A program made the translations under genes and the position numbers. From positions 131,845,230 through 131,909,229 of the forward strand of contig CM076194.1 of NCBI GenBank assembly GCA_038277395.1: 64,000 nucleotides of DNA, given 5' to 3'. The DNA is from Dryocosmus kuriphilus. Taxonomy: Eukaryota; Arthropoda; Insecta; Hymenoptera; Cynipidae. Below the pieces are notes generated by a model. It saw only the letters and a program-made list of their open reading frames with translations. It was not told where the DNA came from and did no database searches. This document shows positions 47,215-57,959 of the stretch, piece by piece; the stretch's first letter is position 1, and each line of letters begins with the position of its first letter.

Positions 47215-48148
47215 TTATCCAAGAGATTCTAAGGCAACTTGTCCCAAAATCCCATCTAACCTGGGGTGTCCTAATGGAGTATGTGAAGAAATAACCTCAA
47301 AGGACAGGGTCATACCGAACACAGTAATCTGTACCGCGCCTATAGTTTGGAAATGATAGCCTGCCACTCTATGTTCGATAGAAGCATATCGGGTGAACCC
47401 GACTAAGAGCGCATCTTCCCAGATAAAATTTAAATTGGTGCTTGTGCAGAAGGATAGACCTACATTGCCGTTACGAAATACAGGAGCGAATAGGTTCATC
47501 CCGGTAGGTCTTCGTGTTTCATACCCAACCGTCAGGTCAGAAACGAAGGGAGGCATCGGTATAAGGTTTTGTTTTAATTAATTAATTTAATTTTTTTTCT
47601 TCTTTAATCCAGAATTACTATCTCTGGGTCTAGGACTACTGTCTCAGAGTCCGAAATATCCTCTCGAGCAATCTCCATAAAAAGCTCGTCTTCAAGGCCA
47701 ATTGTGGGATCGGGAGCAAAATGTACCATTTCTGCTTCGTCTTCCGAAAACAGAGTAACAGTTTCGATGTTTGTATTTATTGCACTATTTGGAGATGGGA
47801 TGATGATTTTCGCCTTAGTTTGTTATTCTGGGCTTTTCTTTGATCCAACTTTTGTTGGGCGTTGTTCAGAAGAGTATCAAATAAGCAATCGAATTGGTTA
47901 GTTCCCTGGATTTCAGTGAAAATGTCCTCTTCTCTCTGAGGCGGGGGATCCACGAAACGTATGTTTACGGGGAAGTTAACCGTTTCTCCGGATGGTTGAA
48001 TTATTTGCTTAACTTCATGGGCAATTAATTTATTGGCCAAAAACCTATTCGCTAATAACTGCTGGTTGGGACGGTCGTGGTGTTCTTTGAATTGTCTTCC
48101 CCCTCTAGGTTTAGATTTGTTTTTTTTTCTTTCAATTGACTTAGGCAT
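47215..48148 (-). pseudogene. Two unexplained ORFs between leader and gag (one protease-like)
   Basis: The first stretch (48148-47777, 123 codons) is very basic at its start (MPKSIERKKNKSKPRGGR) and then hydrophilic. The second (47556-47215, 113 codons) resembles a retropepsin fold: VGLSFCTSTNLNFIWEDALL occupies the active-loop position, HFQTIGAVQITVFGMTLSF the strand/flap region, and LDGILGQVAL the second conserved region, but the Asp is missing. The pair stands where gag would normally start, upstream of the real gag and protease of the element. It may be a relic of another element caught by recombination, or an accessory gene. Stops separate the two pieces. Confidence 0.5.
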
Positions 48149-48267
48149 TTTGAACGGTCATATTCGCAGTCAAGTTGCTAGTCCGCAATTGTTTTATTTA
48201 ATTATTTTTTATTTTAGCTTTTATTTGTTAATTAATTGCTTTAAATATTAAACGAAAATTTTTAATC

Positions 48268-48800
48268 GCAAATCATTCAGGCGCTGGCCCATTAAATATT
48301 GCCACCTGAACCTTAGGGGAGGTTTCGAATTTTTTTGATTAATTATTTTAGTTTAAAATTGTTCAGACTTAGCGAACAGTTCCCGATTATTATTCATTGA
48401 ATAATAGACAAGAATCCGTTTTCAGTCATTGAATTAAAAGCAATTACCCTATTTAAATCAAAATTAAATAAATTACTTAAAAACACTCAGGCGCTGGCCC
48501 ATAGGCTTGCCACCTGAACCTTAGGGGAGGTTTCGACTGGCCCTTAGGCTTTTCTAATCTCACTGCATTTCAAGTCAATTTATTTAATTTCAATAGGTTA
48601 TAAATGCCCAAAGCAATATTCTCTAGCTTTATTTTGTAGAATAAAATTAGACAAGTTCCTTTCTGTTATTTATTAACCTTATGCAATTTCTTTATTTAAA
48701 ACAAAATTAATTGCATCACTTAAAAACACTCAGGCTCTGGCCCACAGACTTGCTACCTGGACCTTAGGGGAGGTTTCGACTGGCCCTTAGGTTTGTCTAA
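48268..48800 (-). repeat. Three leader repeats downstream of the primer-binding site
   Basis: Three copies of a roughly 70-bp block (core on plus strand: CTTAGGGGAGGTTTCGA, preceded by CTCAGGCGCTGGCCC or a close variant) begin at about 48274, 48484 and 48727, with AT-rich spacers giving periods of about 210 and 243 bp. They lie in the untranslated leader between the primer-binding site and the first ORF. Packaging or translation signals are possible roles for repeated leader structures; that is inference. Confidence 0.8.
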
Positions 48801-49130
48801 TCCCCCTGCATTTTAAGATAATTTAGTTAATTCTGAACGGTTGTAATAACCGAAAAATTATCTCTGATCTTATTTCTCAAATAAAATCAGAGAGACTATT
48901 CTAGTCATAATATAACCTAGACTGTGCACTTAACAGTCAGTGGTACCATTTTGCTAAATTTCTGAAGGTACTGAACAATTTTCACTATTTTGAAATCACT
49001 TAACCTAGAGGAAAGATATACTGTCCCACCGCTAAGCACAAAACTTTGAAACAACAACAATCAAAACTATCCCATTTAAACGGTATTAAATAAAACAATC
49101 CAAAACCAGGCAAGCAATGACAAGATTCAA

Positions 49131-49149
49131 AATCCCACCGCTGCCACCA
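49131..49149 (-). promoter_or_regulatory. Primer-binding site complementary to tRNA-Leu
   Basis: On the minus strand, seven bases after the 5' LTR, the sequence TGGTGGCAGCGGTGGGATT is the complement of the 3' end of a eukaryotic tRNA-Leu including the added CCA. This fixes the direction of the element (minus strand) and the 5' LTR as the right-hand one. Confidence 0.85.
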
Positions 49150-51224
49150 TTCTGTCTGTCACGTAACAGCAATTTGATAAAAAGGATTATTGTAGGATAG
49201 GTAGCGTGAGCCTACAGATGCTGATAGGTCGGAGGTAACGACAGACCAATCTGATTGGTAAATCAGATTGTTTATTTAGTATGGGACCGTTGAACCCGCT
49301 CCTGGTAAAAAATGCATTGCTGATTGTTTAATTTTCCCTATGAAAATGAGGGCATTCTGAGGAAAATCAAAATGATAGCCGAAAATAAAACACTCACCAA
49401 CTTGGTAATATGGTATAGAAAATAATTACTTCTATTGTAAGTCTCAATTTAAACAAAGTTAAGAACTACCGTCCATTATTGACGGGCGAGAATTTACTAG
49501 AGTTACTCGTATTGTTTACAGTTAAATTAGACCTTGCGATGATTAGCCGATTACGGCAGAAGGCGCAAGTGAAAGAGAAGGAAAGATGAGCGCGAAACAG
49601 AGAATGAGCGATTTGATGGTTTACCAATCAATACCAATACCTAACCTTGTCAAACTAAGCGAAATGATTCCTTGTCCTTCAACAGCCAGGTGGTCCTGCA
49701 CTTTTGCCACACCGCACCGTTCTCTGTTTTATTACGGTTGTCCGAAAAGCACGTTTAACCTTTTTAACTCAAACCTCTTTCCCAATCCGATGTGGACTTA
49801 CTGACAGAAATGAGATGAATTTATTTTTACTTTAATTTAACGTAGTAATAAAGACCCCGGGGCATTGCTATCTTTTCGCGCTCTTATTTTGCGCTTTTCG
49901 TACAACAACCGCCACTCGAAGAGGCGCGAGCAAAAAAACACGACGGAGCCTGGATCATGAAGTCCTTCTAATTCGCGAAGTTCTAGCACGGGCTAGAGCT
50001 GGGTAATTAATGCTGCCGAAACAAGGCACTGAATTGCCTTATCATCTAAGGTATGTACGATTTTGGGTAGGGTTTTCAGCTGAGTTTGTACCTCGAACGT
50101 GGGACTTCTGTCCCGGCAGGATGCAGTCCGCGTGACCACTAATTGCTGAGTTTTGAAAATTATTGCAACTTAAGAAATTTGGAAAGCACACGTGCACTGT
50201 TGCTATGCAGTTCACTTAAAGTACTGAGTTAATTTTTCTAAATTAAAATCTAATATCAAAGAAATAGTGTAAGTCTTAGACTAAATATTTATCTTTCAAA
50301 TGTTATTTATAATAATTGTCAAGAAGAATTAATCTCCTATTGTTAACGTATTATTGTTGTTACTTTTATCATTTAGTATTGTTGTTTTGTAGTTTATTTT
50401 ATTTAATTTAGGATCTCTCCAATCGACAGCATTCAACAATCTCATTAATCAATTTTATTACTTATTAGTAATAAGTAAATGATTAATGAAATAAAAACTC
50501 AGTAAATAGTATTCGCCTCCAATTATTTATTAACGGTCGTCAATAATTAAAGGAGCCGTACTTACCATAAATCAATAAATATATATATACCTACATAAGC
50601 ATGCATATACCGGGTGTCTAAAAAGTCCCGGGACGGTCGGATATTTCCTCAGGTGAAATATTTTTCAATGAAGTAAAGGTCATTCCTGAAATAAATTTCA
50701 ACGAAGAATTCAATGGTGACCTTCATTTTGACCTTGAAGTTGACCTTCATGGCTTCTTGAAGGTCAAGTTTGTTTTTTTAAATGGAAACCCCCTTTTTTT
50801 ACATCTGCAATCGATAGAGCGGAAAATTCTACGTTCAGGTACGTACCCAAATCATAGTTCAATTGTAACGTTCAAGGTCAGTTAGAGGTTATTGGAATTA
50901 ACAAAGTTTTCCAAGAGGTCAGTGCAATTCCTGAAGTAAATTTCAACGAGAAATTCATTGGTGAGCTCTGTATTGATCTTGGTTACAGCGTTTTGAATAT
51001 TGTAAAATCAAAAGGAAATTTTTCATTAAAACTTCCAGGTGTTCTGGTGAAAGTTCTGTTCCTCCACAAAGAGTTATACAGTCCTATACCGTTTTTCGAT
51101 ACCTAAGTCAATACCTAAGGCGATACCATAAGTCCTATACCGTTTTTCCATACGAATATTACGAATCGTAACTAAATTTACGTATTACGAGTACATACGT
51201 ACTATCTTTCGCTAAAAGATTATT

Positions 51225-52295
51225 ATGGCGCAAGCTAAACTTTCGGAACGAGAGAGGGTATCTGTATTAATGATGCGTGGTTGGGGAGATCGAGTTCGAT
51301 CTTATGATCAAGTTCGTTTGCTTTTTAATCGCACTTTTCGTAATGGAGAATGGTTAAATCCTGTCTCAAAATCAACAATTGAAAGAACTGTAAGGCGCTT
51401 TATGAATCATGGATCTATCAAGGACCTTCAGAGAACTGGTCGGCCAAAATCTGCAGGATCTGAGGAGATGCAGATAGACATAGCCCAAGCATTTGTTGAA
51501 AACCCACACCTTAGTTTACGTCGAGCTAGTGATGAGCGTGACGTTGCTCCTGAGACAGTGCGAAATATTTTAAAAAGCATTAATTTCCATCCTTACAAAG
51601 TTCATCTGGTACAAGAGCTCAATTAAGACGATCCTGATCATCGGGTTGAATGCTGTGAAATTATGATGGACAGAATTGATAGAGATCCTCTTTTCTTGTA
51701 CAATACAGTATTTTCAGATGAAGCTAATTTCACTTTAAAAGGTGAAGTTAACAGGCAAAATTGTAGATATTGGTCCGACACAAATCCCGATTGGATGTTG
51801 GAGAGTCACACACAATATCCACAAAAGATTAATGTTTGGGCCAGTATCTTGAATGAAACATTGATAGGCCCTTTCTTCATCGACGGTAATCTCAATGTCC
51901 GTGCATATGAAAAGCTTCTCATAAACCAAATTGTACCAAGAATAAGGGAGATTACAGGCGATAATTTTCAAAATATTTGGTTCCAGCAGGACGGAGCAGC
52001 GGCTCATTACGGTAGGGAGGTTCGAGCATATTTGGATACTCAGTTCCCTCAAAGGTGGGTTGGAAGAAGGGATGAAATCGAGTGGCCTGCTAGATCTCCT
52101 GATCTGACGCCTCTCGACTATTTTCTTTGGGGTTATTTAAAGAGCAAAGAATACTCAACGCAACCCCAAAGCTTAAACGAATTGCAGAATCGGATTCTGC
52201 AACAGGCTACTTTCATTGATAGGGATATGATTCGTAATGCTGTAACTCATTTTTACAATCGCATAGCTTTTTGTCAAAAAGCTCAAGGTTTTTAG
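51225..52295 (+). pseudogene. DD41D transposase with a single in-frame stop
   Basis: From ATG 51225 the frame runs 357 codons with one TAA at 51624-51626 (after QELN), then ends after FCQKAQGF. An N-terminal helix-turn-helix (LSERERVSVLMMRGWGDRV, then SKSTIERTVRRFMNHGS, and a GRPKS linker) precedes the catalytic domain: first Asp in VFSDEANFTLKG, second in WFQQDGAAAHY, third in SPDLTPLDYFLWGY. Exactly 41 residues separate the second and third Asp, the DD41D spacing assigned to the Visitor (VS) group of the Tc1/mariner superfamily. All three Asp are present. One base change away from an open frame, it is the least decayed gene in the window. Confidence 0.93.
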
Positions 52296-52315
52296 TTCGA
52301 AACTCTTCACTGAAG

Positions 52316-52396
52316 CGTGAGAGGCAAGGAGACTCACGCTAATCAAGCACCCCGAAACGTGAGAGGCAAGGGGACTCACGCTAATCAAGCACCCGA
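52316..52396. repeat. Two 42-bp tandem units with hairpins
   Basis: CGTGAGAGGCAAGGAGACTC and a near-identical copy start at 52316 and 52358. Each unit has CGTGAG and CTCACG 14 bp apart, so each can fold as a small hairpin. They lie just after the transposase stop, inside the transposon. Confidence 0.85.
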
Positions 52397-53580
52397 AAGT
52401 GAACAGAATTTACTACGTCCACGTCGCTGTTCCTGGGTAATACTAAACGTAAACGTAAACTGCTTGGAAAAAACCTTAACAGAACCTTGAAGATCATCAT
52501 TAAGATCAATACAGAGCTCACCAATAAATTTCTCGTTGAAATTTACTTCAGGAATTACACTGACCTCTTGGAAAATTTTGTTAATTTCAAATAACCTCTA
52601 ACTGACCTTGAACGCTACAATTGACCTATGACTTGGGTACGTACCTGAACGTAGAATTTTCCGCTCTATCGATTGCAGATGTAAAAAAAGGGGGTTTCCA
52701 TTTTAAAAAACAAAGTTGACCTTCAAAAGCCATGAAGGTCAACTTCAAGGTCAAAATGAAGATCACCATTGAATTCCTTGTTGAAATTTACTTCAGGAAT
52801 GACCTTGACTTTTTTGAGAAATGTTTTACCTGAGGAAATATCAAACCGTCCCGGGACTTTTTAGACACCCGGTATATATTTAATAACAATCTTATAGATG
52901 AATGTCAGTTTCTGTATTGGTTTTCATTTGTCATCGAGATTCTAGTGTTTACCGAATGTTGTTCAAAATTAATATATAAATAGTCGATAAGATTTTGGAG
53001 ATTATTCTTGAGGAAAGTTTTTATTGTTATAAATAAATTATGTTCAAGAAGTGGTTGTTTAGTTAAGATTTATCCATATCTTTGAGATAAAATTTTGAAT
53101 CTGCCAATTAATCGAAGTATTCTATATCGATATTTTTCTTTTATTCAAAATTGAAGACTTATTATTAGTTATTAATAATTTTCAGTTTATTTAGTCATTT
53201 TTTTTAAGTTCGGAATTTGGATAGTTTACGGGAAGTTAAAGACGTTATTTATATGGCTTTTTGGTTTTTCATAACAATTGAATTTGTTATTAAAATTTTT
53301 GTGGTCGCCCGGATTACCACGAATATCCATAAAGCATGCTAAGAAGGAGGTTCACACTCGACGTGCTTCTCGTCTCTTATGCTCTACTGCACCGTTGCCT
53401 CTTCTCTCCTACTCTGTCTTACTGGATGTATAGTCTAGTAGCATTTTAAGTTCGTGAGTGGATTAACACGGGAGGCGCAACCAAGTCGACCACGGCCATG
53501 CATTTATCCTTGGGTAGGTTGTGGGGACAAGCAATCGCCAAGAATTTTCAATTGCCATCCTCACAGGACCCACCATAACA

Positions 53581-53830
53581 CATGTACGCAGCAATAAGTA
53601 ATGTTGCCTTTTTTAATCTCTATACGAGAAACCATGTGCGTATGCAGCAATATCAGGGAAACCTTCTTATCGATCGAAGCTGGTATTTTCCTCCATCGCT
53701 AATGCAGATCCTTGACAGGGGATTAACCTCTGTCGATATGTCATATGTATGCAAAGTTTCTTTCTTGTGAAACAGAATAAAGAAATAAAAGAAAAAAAAA
53801 ACTTATCATTTCTTTAACATTAATTTAACT
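53581..53830. repeat. Continuation of the left arm of the large inverted repeat
   Basis: Resumes after the retroelement with CATGTACGCAGCAATAAGTA and matches, inverted, 57960-58260 (for example CTCTGTCGATATGTCATATG against CATATGACATATCGACAGAG). Joining it to the sequence left of 31898 gives the uninterrupted arm found on the right side. Confidence 0.85.
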
Positions 53831-55118
53831 ATACTTTGACATTAGTTTAACATTACTTGAGGAGGAGGAGGAGGAGGAGCAGGAGAACGAAGTTTGACAT
53901 TACTTTAACGTTACGTTAACATTACTTTAACATTAGCTTAAGATTACTTTAACATTAATGAAACTATACATTAACGTTAGTTTAACATGAGCAAGAGGAG
54001 GAGGAGGAGGTTTATCATTAATTTAACGTTACATTAACATTACTTTAACATTAGTTTAACATTACTTTAAAATTACTTCGACTATACTTTAACGTTAGTT
54101 TAACATTGCTTGACGAGGAGGAGGAGAAGGAGTTTTAACATTACTTTAATATTACATTAACGTGACTTTAGCATTAGTTTAACATTACATTAGCACTACT
54201 TTAACGATACTTTAACGTTAGTTTAACATTGCTTGACGAGGAGGAGGAGGAGGAGGAGGAGGAGGAGGAGGAGGAGGAGGAGGAGGAGGAGAAGGAGGAG
54301 GAGAGGAGAATCATTATGTATCTGAAACAAGTACGTACTGAAATATGTTTTATTCAGTTATTATTACATACCATAAATCATATGTTAGGTGATTAAAAAG
54401 ATGTGATGAGTAGGAGGAGTATGCGGAGGATGATCATTGCTCAAGAGTTTATTCAAGGTTCGCTAATTTGAAAGACATGAGAAATACTCTTGCCCAGAAA
54501 AGGATCATGTGTATGATGATGAGAGAGGCTTTCACCAAATTGCCAAGATACCTTGTTCCAACTCTGAAAATATCCCTAAAATTTGAAAATTGTAATTTGT
54601 ACAGTCGAATCATACCATTCTCCCTGTTCCAGTTCTAAAAAAGTTCCCTGAAATTTCAGAAGGAGGTTAAACATTACTTTAACATTACAGCAACATTACT
54701 TTAACGTTATATTAACATTACTTTAACATTAGTTTAACATTACCTTAACATTACTTTAATATTACTTTAAACTATACTTCAACGTTAGTTTAGCATTAGT
54801 TTGACGTTAGTTTAACGTTAGTTTAACATTACATTAATTTTATTTTAACGTTAGTTTAACGTCACTTTAACGTTAGTTTAACGTTACTTTAACATAACTT
54901 GAGGCGGAGGAGGAGGAGGAGGAGGAGGTTTAACATTACTTTAACCTTACACTAACATTACTTTAACATTATTTTAACATTAATTTAACATTATATTAAC
55001 ATTAATTTAACTTTAGTTTAACATTACTTTAACATTACTTTAATCATACTTTAACATTAGTTTAAAATTACTTTAATATTAGTTTAACATTATTTTAACA
55101 TTACTTTAACATTACTTT
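53831..55118. repeat. TTTAACATTA-type satellite with GAGGAG tracts
   Basis: Hundreds of bases of short units such as ACATTACTTTAACATTAGTT alternate with purine tracts (GAGGAG runs, longest about 54236-54305). At 54307-54660 a 350-bp unique module (GAATCATTATGTATCTGAAA to CCCTGAAATTTCAGAAGG) is a direct copy of the central module at 57090-57450. No gene is supported. Confidence 0.85.
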
Positions 55119-56742
55119 TGTTACGAACCGTCCTGATACGGAATTAAATTTTTTATTCAATCTAGTTAAAATTAAATTCAACTCTCCGGAAAGATATACG
55201 CAACATCAGCATTTTTTTTTTAAACACTGTTCAGCAGGAACATTCCTTCATTCATTCCAATAAGAGAGAGAAGGAAAGAGATAAGATGAAAATATGGTTC
55301 ATCACACAGAGAATAAACATACAGATACCGTATGACGATTTTACATATGCACTACCACATCTAACGACTCGAACGCGGTGCGAGTGCAATCTCCTTATTT
55401 CCCAACATCCTTCCTATGTAAACAAATGATTTACTTTAACATCTGATCTGATTTATAATAACTAATCCTTAATAATACTGTTTAAATCACTGTTGTCTAA
55501 TTACCAATCTTTTTTTTACGATTACTAAATATCTTCAAAATTATTAACTAAAGGTGACTCTAAGTCATGTTATGACAGTCAGCATTTTTCGAAGTCAGCG
55601 ATTCCCAACACGGCTTTCCTCCAGGATTCCTTTCCAAATTGTCGCTTGACAACGACCATCCAATCAAAATTAGCAATACTTCCGAAAATGTCCTACCTCA
55701 CCTATACATTCGCACCTTCGAGTCGGTCAATCTCAAAATTCTCGCGGCAGTTCTTTAGTACCTCCTGTACCTGTACCGATAAGAAGTACTAAAGAATCCG
55801 AAGAAAAACACGGTTTCTCTTGCCCGTCCGCACTCGACACGTAACTGAACTGGGCAGCCACGTCATAATAATTAAAAGATAGTCATTGGCTAGGAACGAC
55901 GTGTTCAAACGGTACCACCGACCCGACCCCGTAATTTTGAATAGAAATCAACGGACGTACGTTTCTTTCACATTCGGTCGAACCGGGATGGCATCGATTG
56001 ACGACATCATCGGACCTAATTTGACCTTTTTAAGTGACTCTCTCAGACAGATCTAGGAAGGGACGTAAAAAGTTTTCTGATCGTTAGTTTACGGACGACA
56101 GAAACCGAATTTAAGTGACACAATGACGTACAGACGCGTAGCCACTTAAATTCAAAAACAGCAGAGATCGTTTCCTACCGTGAAGGATGTGTCGATTCTG
56201 CAACTCAGCTTAGTGCACCCAGAATAGAAAACGCGAATCGGGCCCAGTGCAGTTCTTTACGAAGTGCGACGGTCCAGGGAACAGTGTGTGAACCTTGACA
56301 AGTTACACCCTATCCAAAAACACAAGAAATCACATTCCTGCCCGCTCCTTCCTTCTCTCTTGCGAATGAAGTATGGCGGTAGACTTAAGTTAGGGTAAGT
56401 CAACTTCTAAATGATTCTTTTGATAATTCAATTGCATTGAAATTGTACTGTCTAATTATTTTTCATTTCTTCAATTTGAATAAAATAAAAATTAACATGT
56501 AAATTCAGTGTATTGGTTATTCAAAACAAAAAGTAAAACCTTTACATCATCGAGATCCAGCGGTAACGAGGAGGACGAAAATAGGAACACTTTGAGTTAA
56601 TAAGGTGGTAATCACGATCCCACAAACAAATAAACAAATTAAGAAACTTAATTTGACAGCTTGAACCTCCAGTACATTTTAATGAGTAGAATCATTTCAC
56701 AGGTTTTTATTAATAATACAAATTATTATCTCGTACTTAACA
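55119..56742. mobile_element. Solo LTR with CTTT target duplication
   Basis: Starts TGTTACGAACC and ends CTTAACA, with CTTT at 55115-55118 and 56743-56746. The first 11 bases match the LTR at 38401, so the two may be related families. No coding sequence lies inside. It interrupts the satellite array. Confidence 0.82.
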
Positions 56743-57063
56743 CTTTAACATTATTTTAACATTACTGGAGAAGAAGGAGGAGGAGGAGGAGGTTTAGCAT
56801 TACTTTAAAATTACATTAACATTACTTTAACGTTACATTAACATTAGTTTAGCATTACTTTAACATTACTTTAACATTACTTTAACTATACTTTAACGTC
56901 AGTTTAACGTTAGTTTAGCATTACGCTAACATTATTTTAACGGTAGTTTAACGTTACTTTAACATTAGTTTAACATTACATTAACACTACTTTAACTATA
57001 CTTTAACATTAGTTCAACATTACTTGAGGAGGAGGGGGGGGAGAAGGAGGAGGAGGAGGATAA
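56743..57063. repeat. TTTAACATTA-type satellite with GAGGAG tracts, right part
   Basis: Same short units as at 53.83-55.1 kb (ACTTTAACATTA) with purine tracts at about 56765-56792 and 57028-57093. It is the continuation of the array interrupted by the solo LTR. Confidence 0.85.
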
Positions 57064-57911
57064 CGAGGACTTGGATGAGAAGGAGGAGGAGAAGAAGAGA
57101 ATCATTATGTATCTGAAACAAGTAGGTACTGAAATATGTTGTATTCGGTTATTATTACACACTATAAGTCATATGTTAGATGTTTCAAGAGATGTGATGA
57201 GTGGAAGGAGTATGGGGAGGATGATCATTGCTCAACAGTTTATTCAACACTCGATAATTTGAAAGACATGAGAAATAATCCTGCATAGCAAAGGATCATG
57301 TGTATGATGATGATGAGAGAAGCTTTCACCAAATTAACAAGTTACCTTGTTCGAACTCTAAAAAAGAGTCCCTAAAATTTGAAAGCCACAATTTGCGCAA
57401 TCGAATCATACCATTCTCCTTGTTCCAGCTCTAAAAAACGTTCCCTGAAATTTCAAAAAACAATTTTAGTGCAATGGAAACATACCATGGTATGTTTTGA
57501 TTGCACAAATTGTAATTTTTCCCTGAAATTTCAGGGAATGTTTTTTGAGCTGGAATAGGGAGAAAGGTATGATTCAATTGCGCAAATTGTGATTTTCAAA
57601 TTTTAGGGACTCTTTTAGAGTTGAAACAAGGTAACTTGTTAATTTGGTGAAAGCATCTCTCATCATCATCATACACATGATCCTTTGCTATGCAGGATTA
57701 TTTCTCATGTCTTTCAAATTATCGAGTGTTGAATAAACTGTTGAGCAATGATCATCCTCCCCATACTCCTTCCACTCATCACATCTCTTGAAACATCTAA
57801 CATATGACTTATAGTGTGTAATAATAACCGAATACAACATATTTCAGTACCTACTTGTTTCAGATACATAATGATTCTCTTCTTCTCCTCCTCATCCTCC
57901 TTCTGAAGTAA
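57064..57911. repeat. Central palindrome of the large inverted repeat
   Basis: Two arms of about 420 bp meet at CCATGG (centre 57487/57488). The left arm holds GAATCATTATGTATCTGAAA, ATGATCATTGCTCAAC and AATTAACAAGTTACCTTGTT; the right arm holds their complements in reverse order. Mismatches are few near the ends and more common within about 60 bp of the centre. Confidence 0.92.
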
Positions 57912-57959
57912 TTTTAAACTAAAGTTAAAGTATAGTTAAATTAATATTAAAGTAATGTT

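Larger units (their letters stand above)
50610..52872 (+). mobile_element. DD41D (Visitor-like) Tc1/mariner transposon with long TIRs
   Basis: Ends are CCGGGTGTCTAAAAAGTCCC and its complement; TA duplications lie at 50608-50609 and 52873-52874. The inverted match extends about 375 bp inward on each side. Each TIR holds two imperfect copies of a motif built on TAAATTTCAACGA. The same position in the other LTR has only a TA microsatellite. It carries a nearly intact transposase (51225-52295). Confidence 0.92.
31898..53580 (-). mobile_element. Ty3/Gypsy errantivirus-like retroelement with env and two RNase H domains
   Basis: Two LTRs in direct orientation (31898-35129 and 49157-53580) bound a 14 kb interior coding on the minus strand. 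CATG on both outer sides (31894-31897 and 53581-53584) is a 4-bp target duplication inside the left arm of the large inverted repeat. Both LTR outer ends are TG...CA. Three later insertions inflate the length: a DD41D transposon in the 5' LTR, a long-TIR element in the 3' LTR and a solo LTR in integrase. Order 5' to 3' on the minus strand: LTR, tRNA-Leu primer site, leader repeats, two unexplained ORFs, gag, protease, RT, RNase H, linker, second RNase H, linker ORF, integrase, env, LTR. All genes are broken. Confidence 0.9.
49157..53580 (-). repeat. 5' LTR of the retroelement, carrying a DD41D transposon
   Basis: Plus-strand ends TGTCACG...CATAACA, followed by the CATG duplication at 53581. 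Excluding the transposon at 50610-52872 it is about 2.2 kb and collinear with the other LTR. Mismatches are scattered along both copies, so the retroelement is not very recent. Confidence 0.9.
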
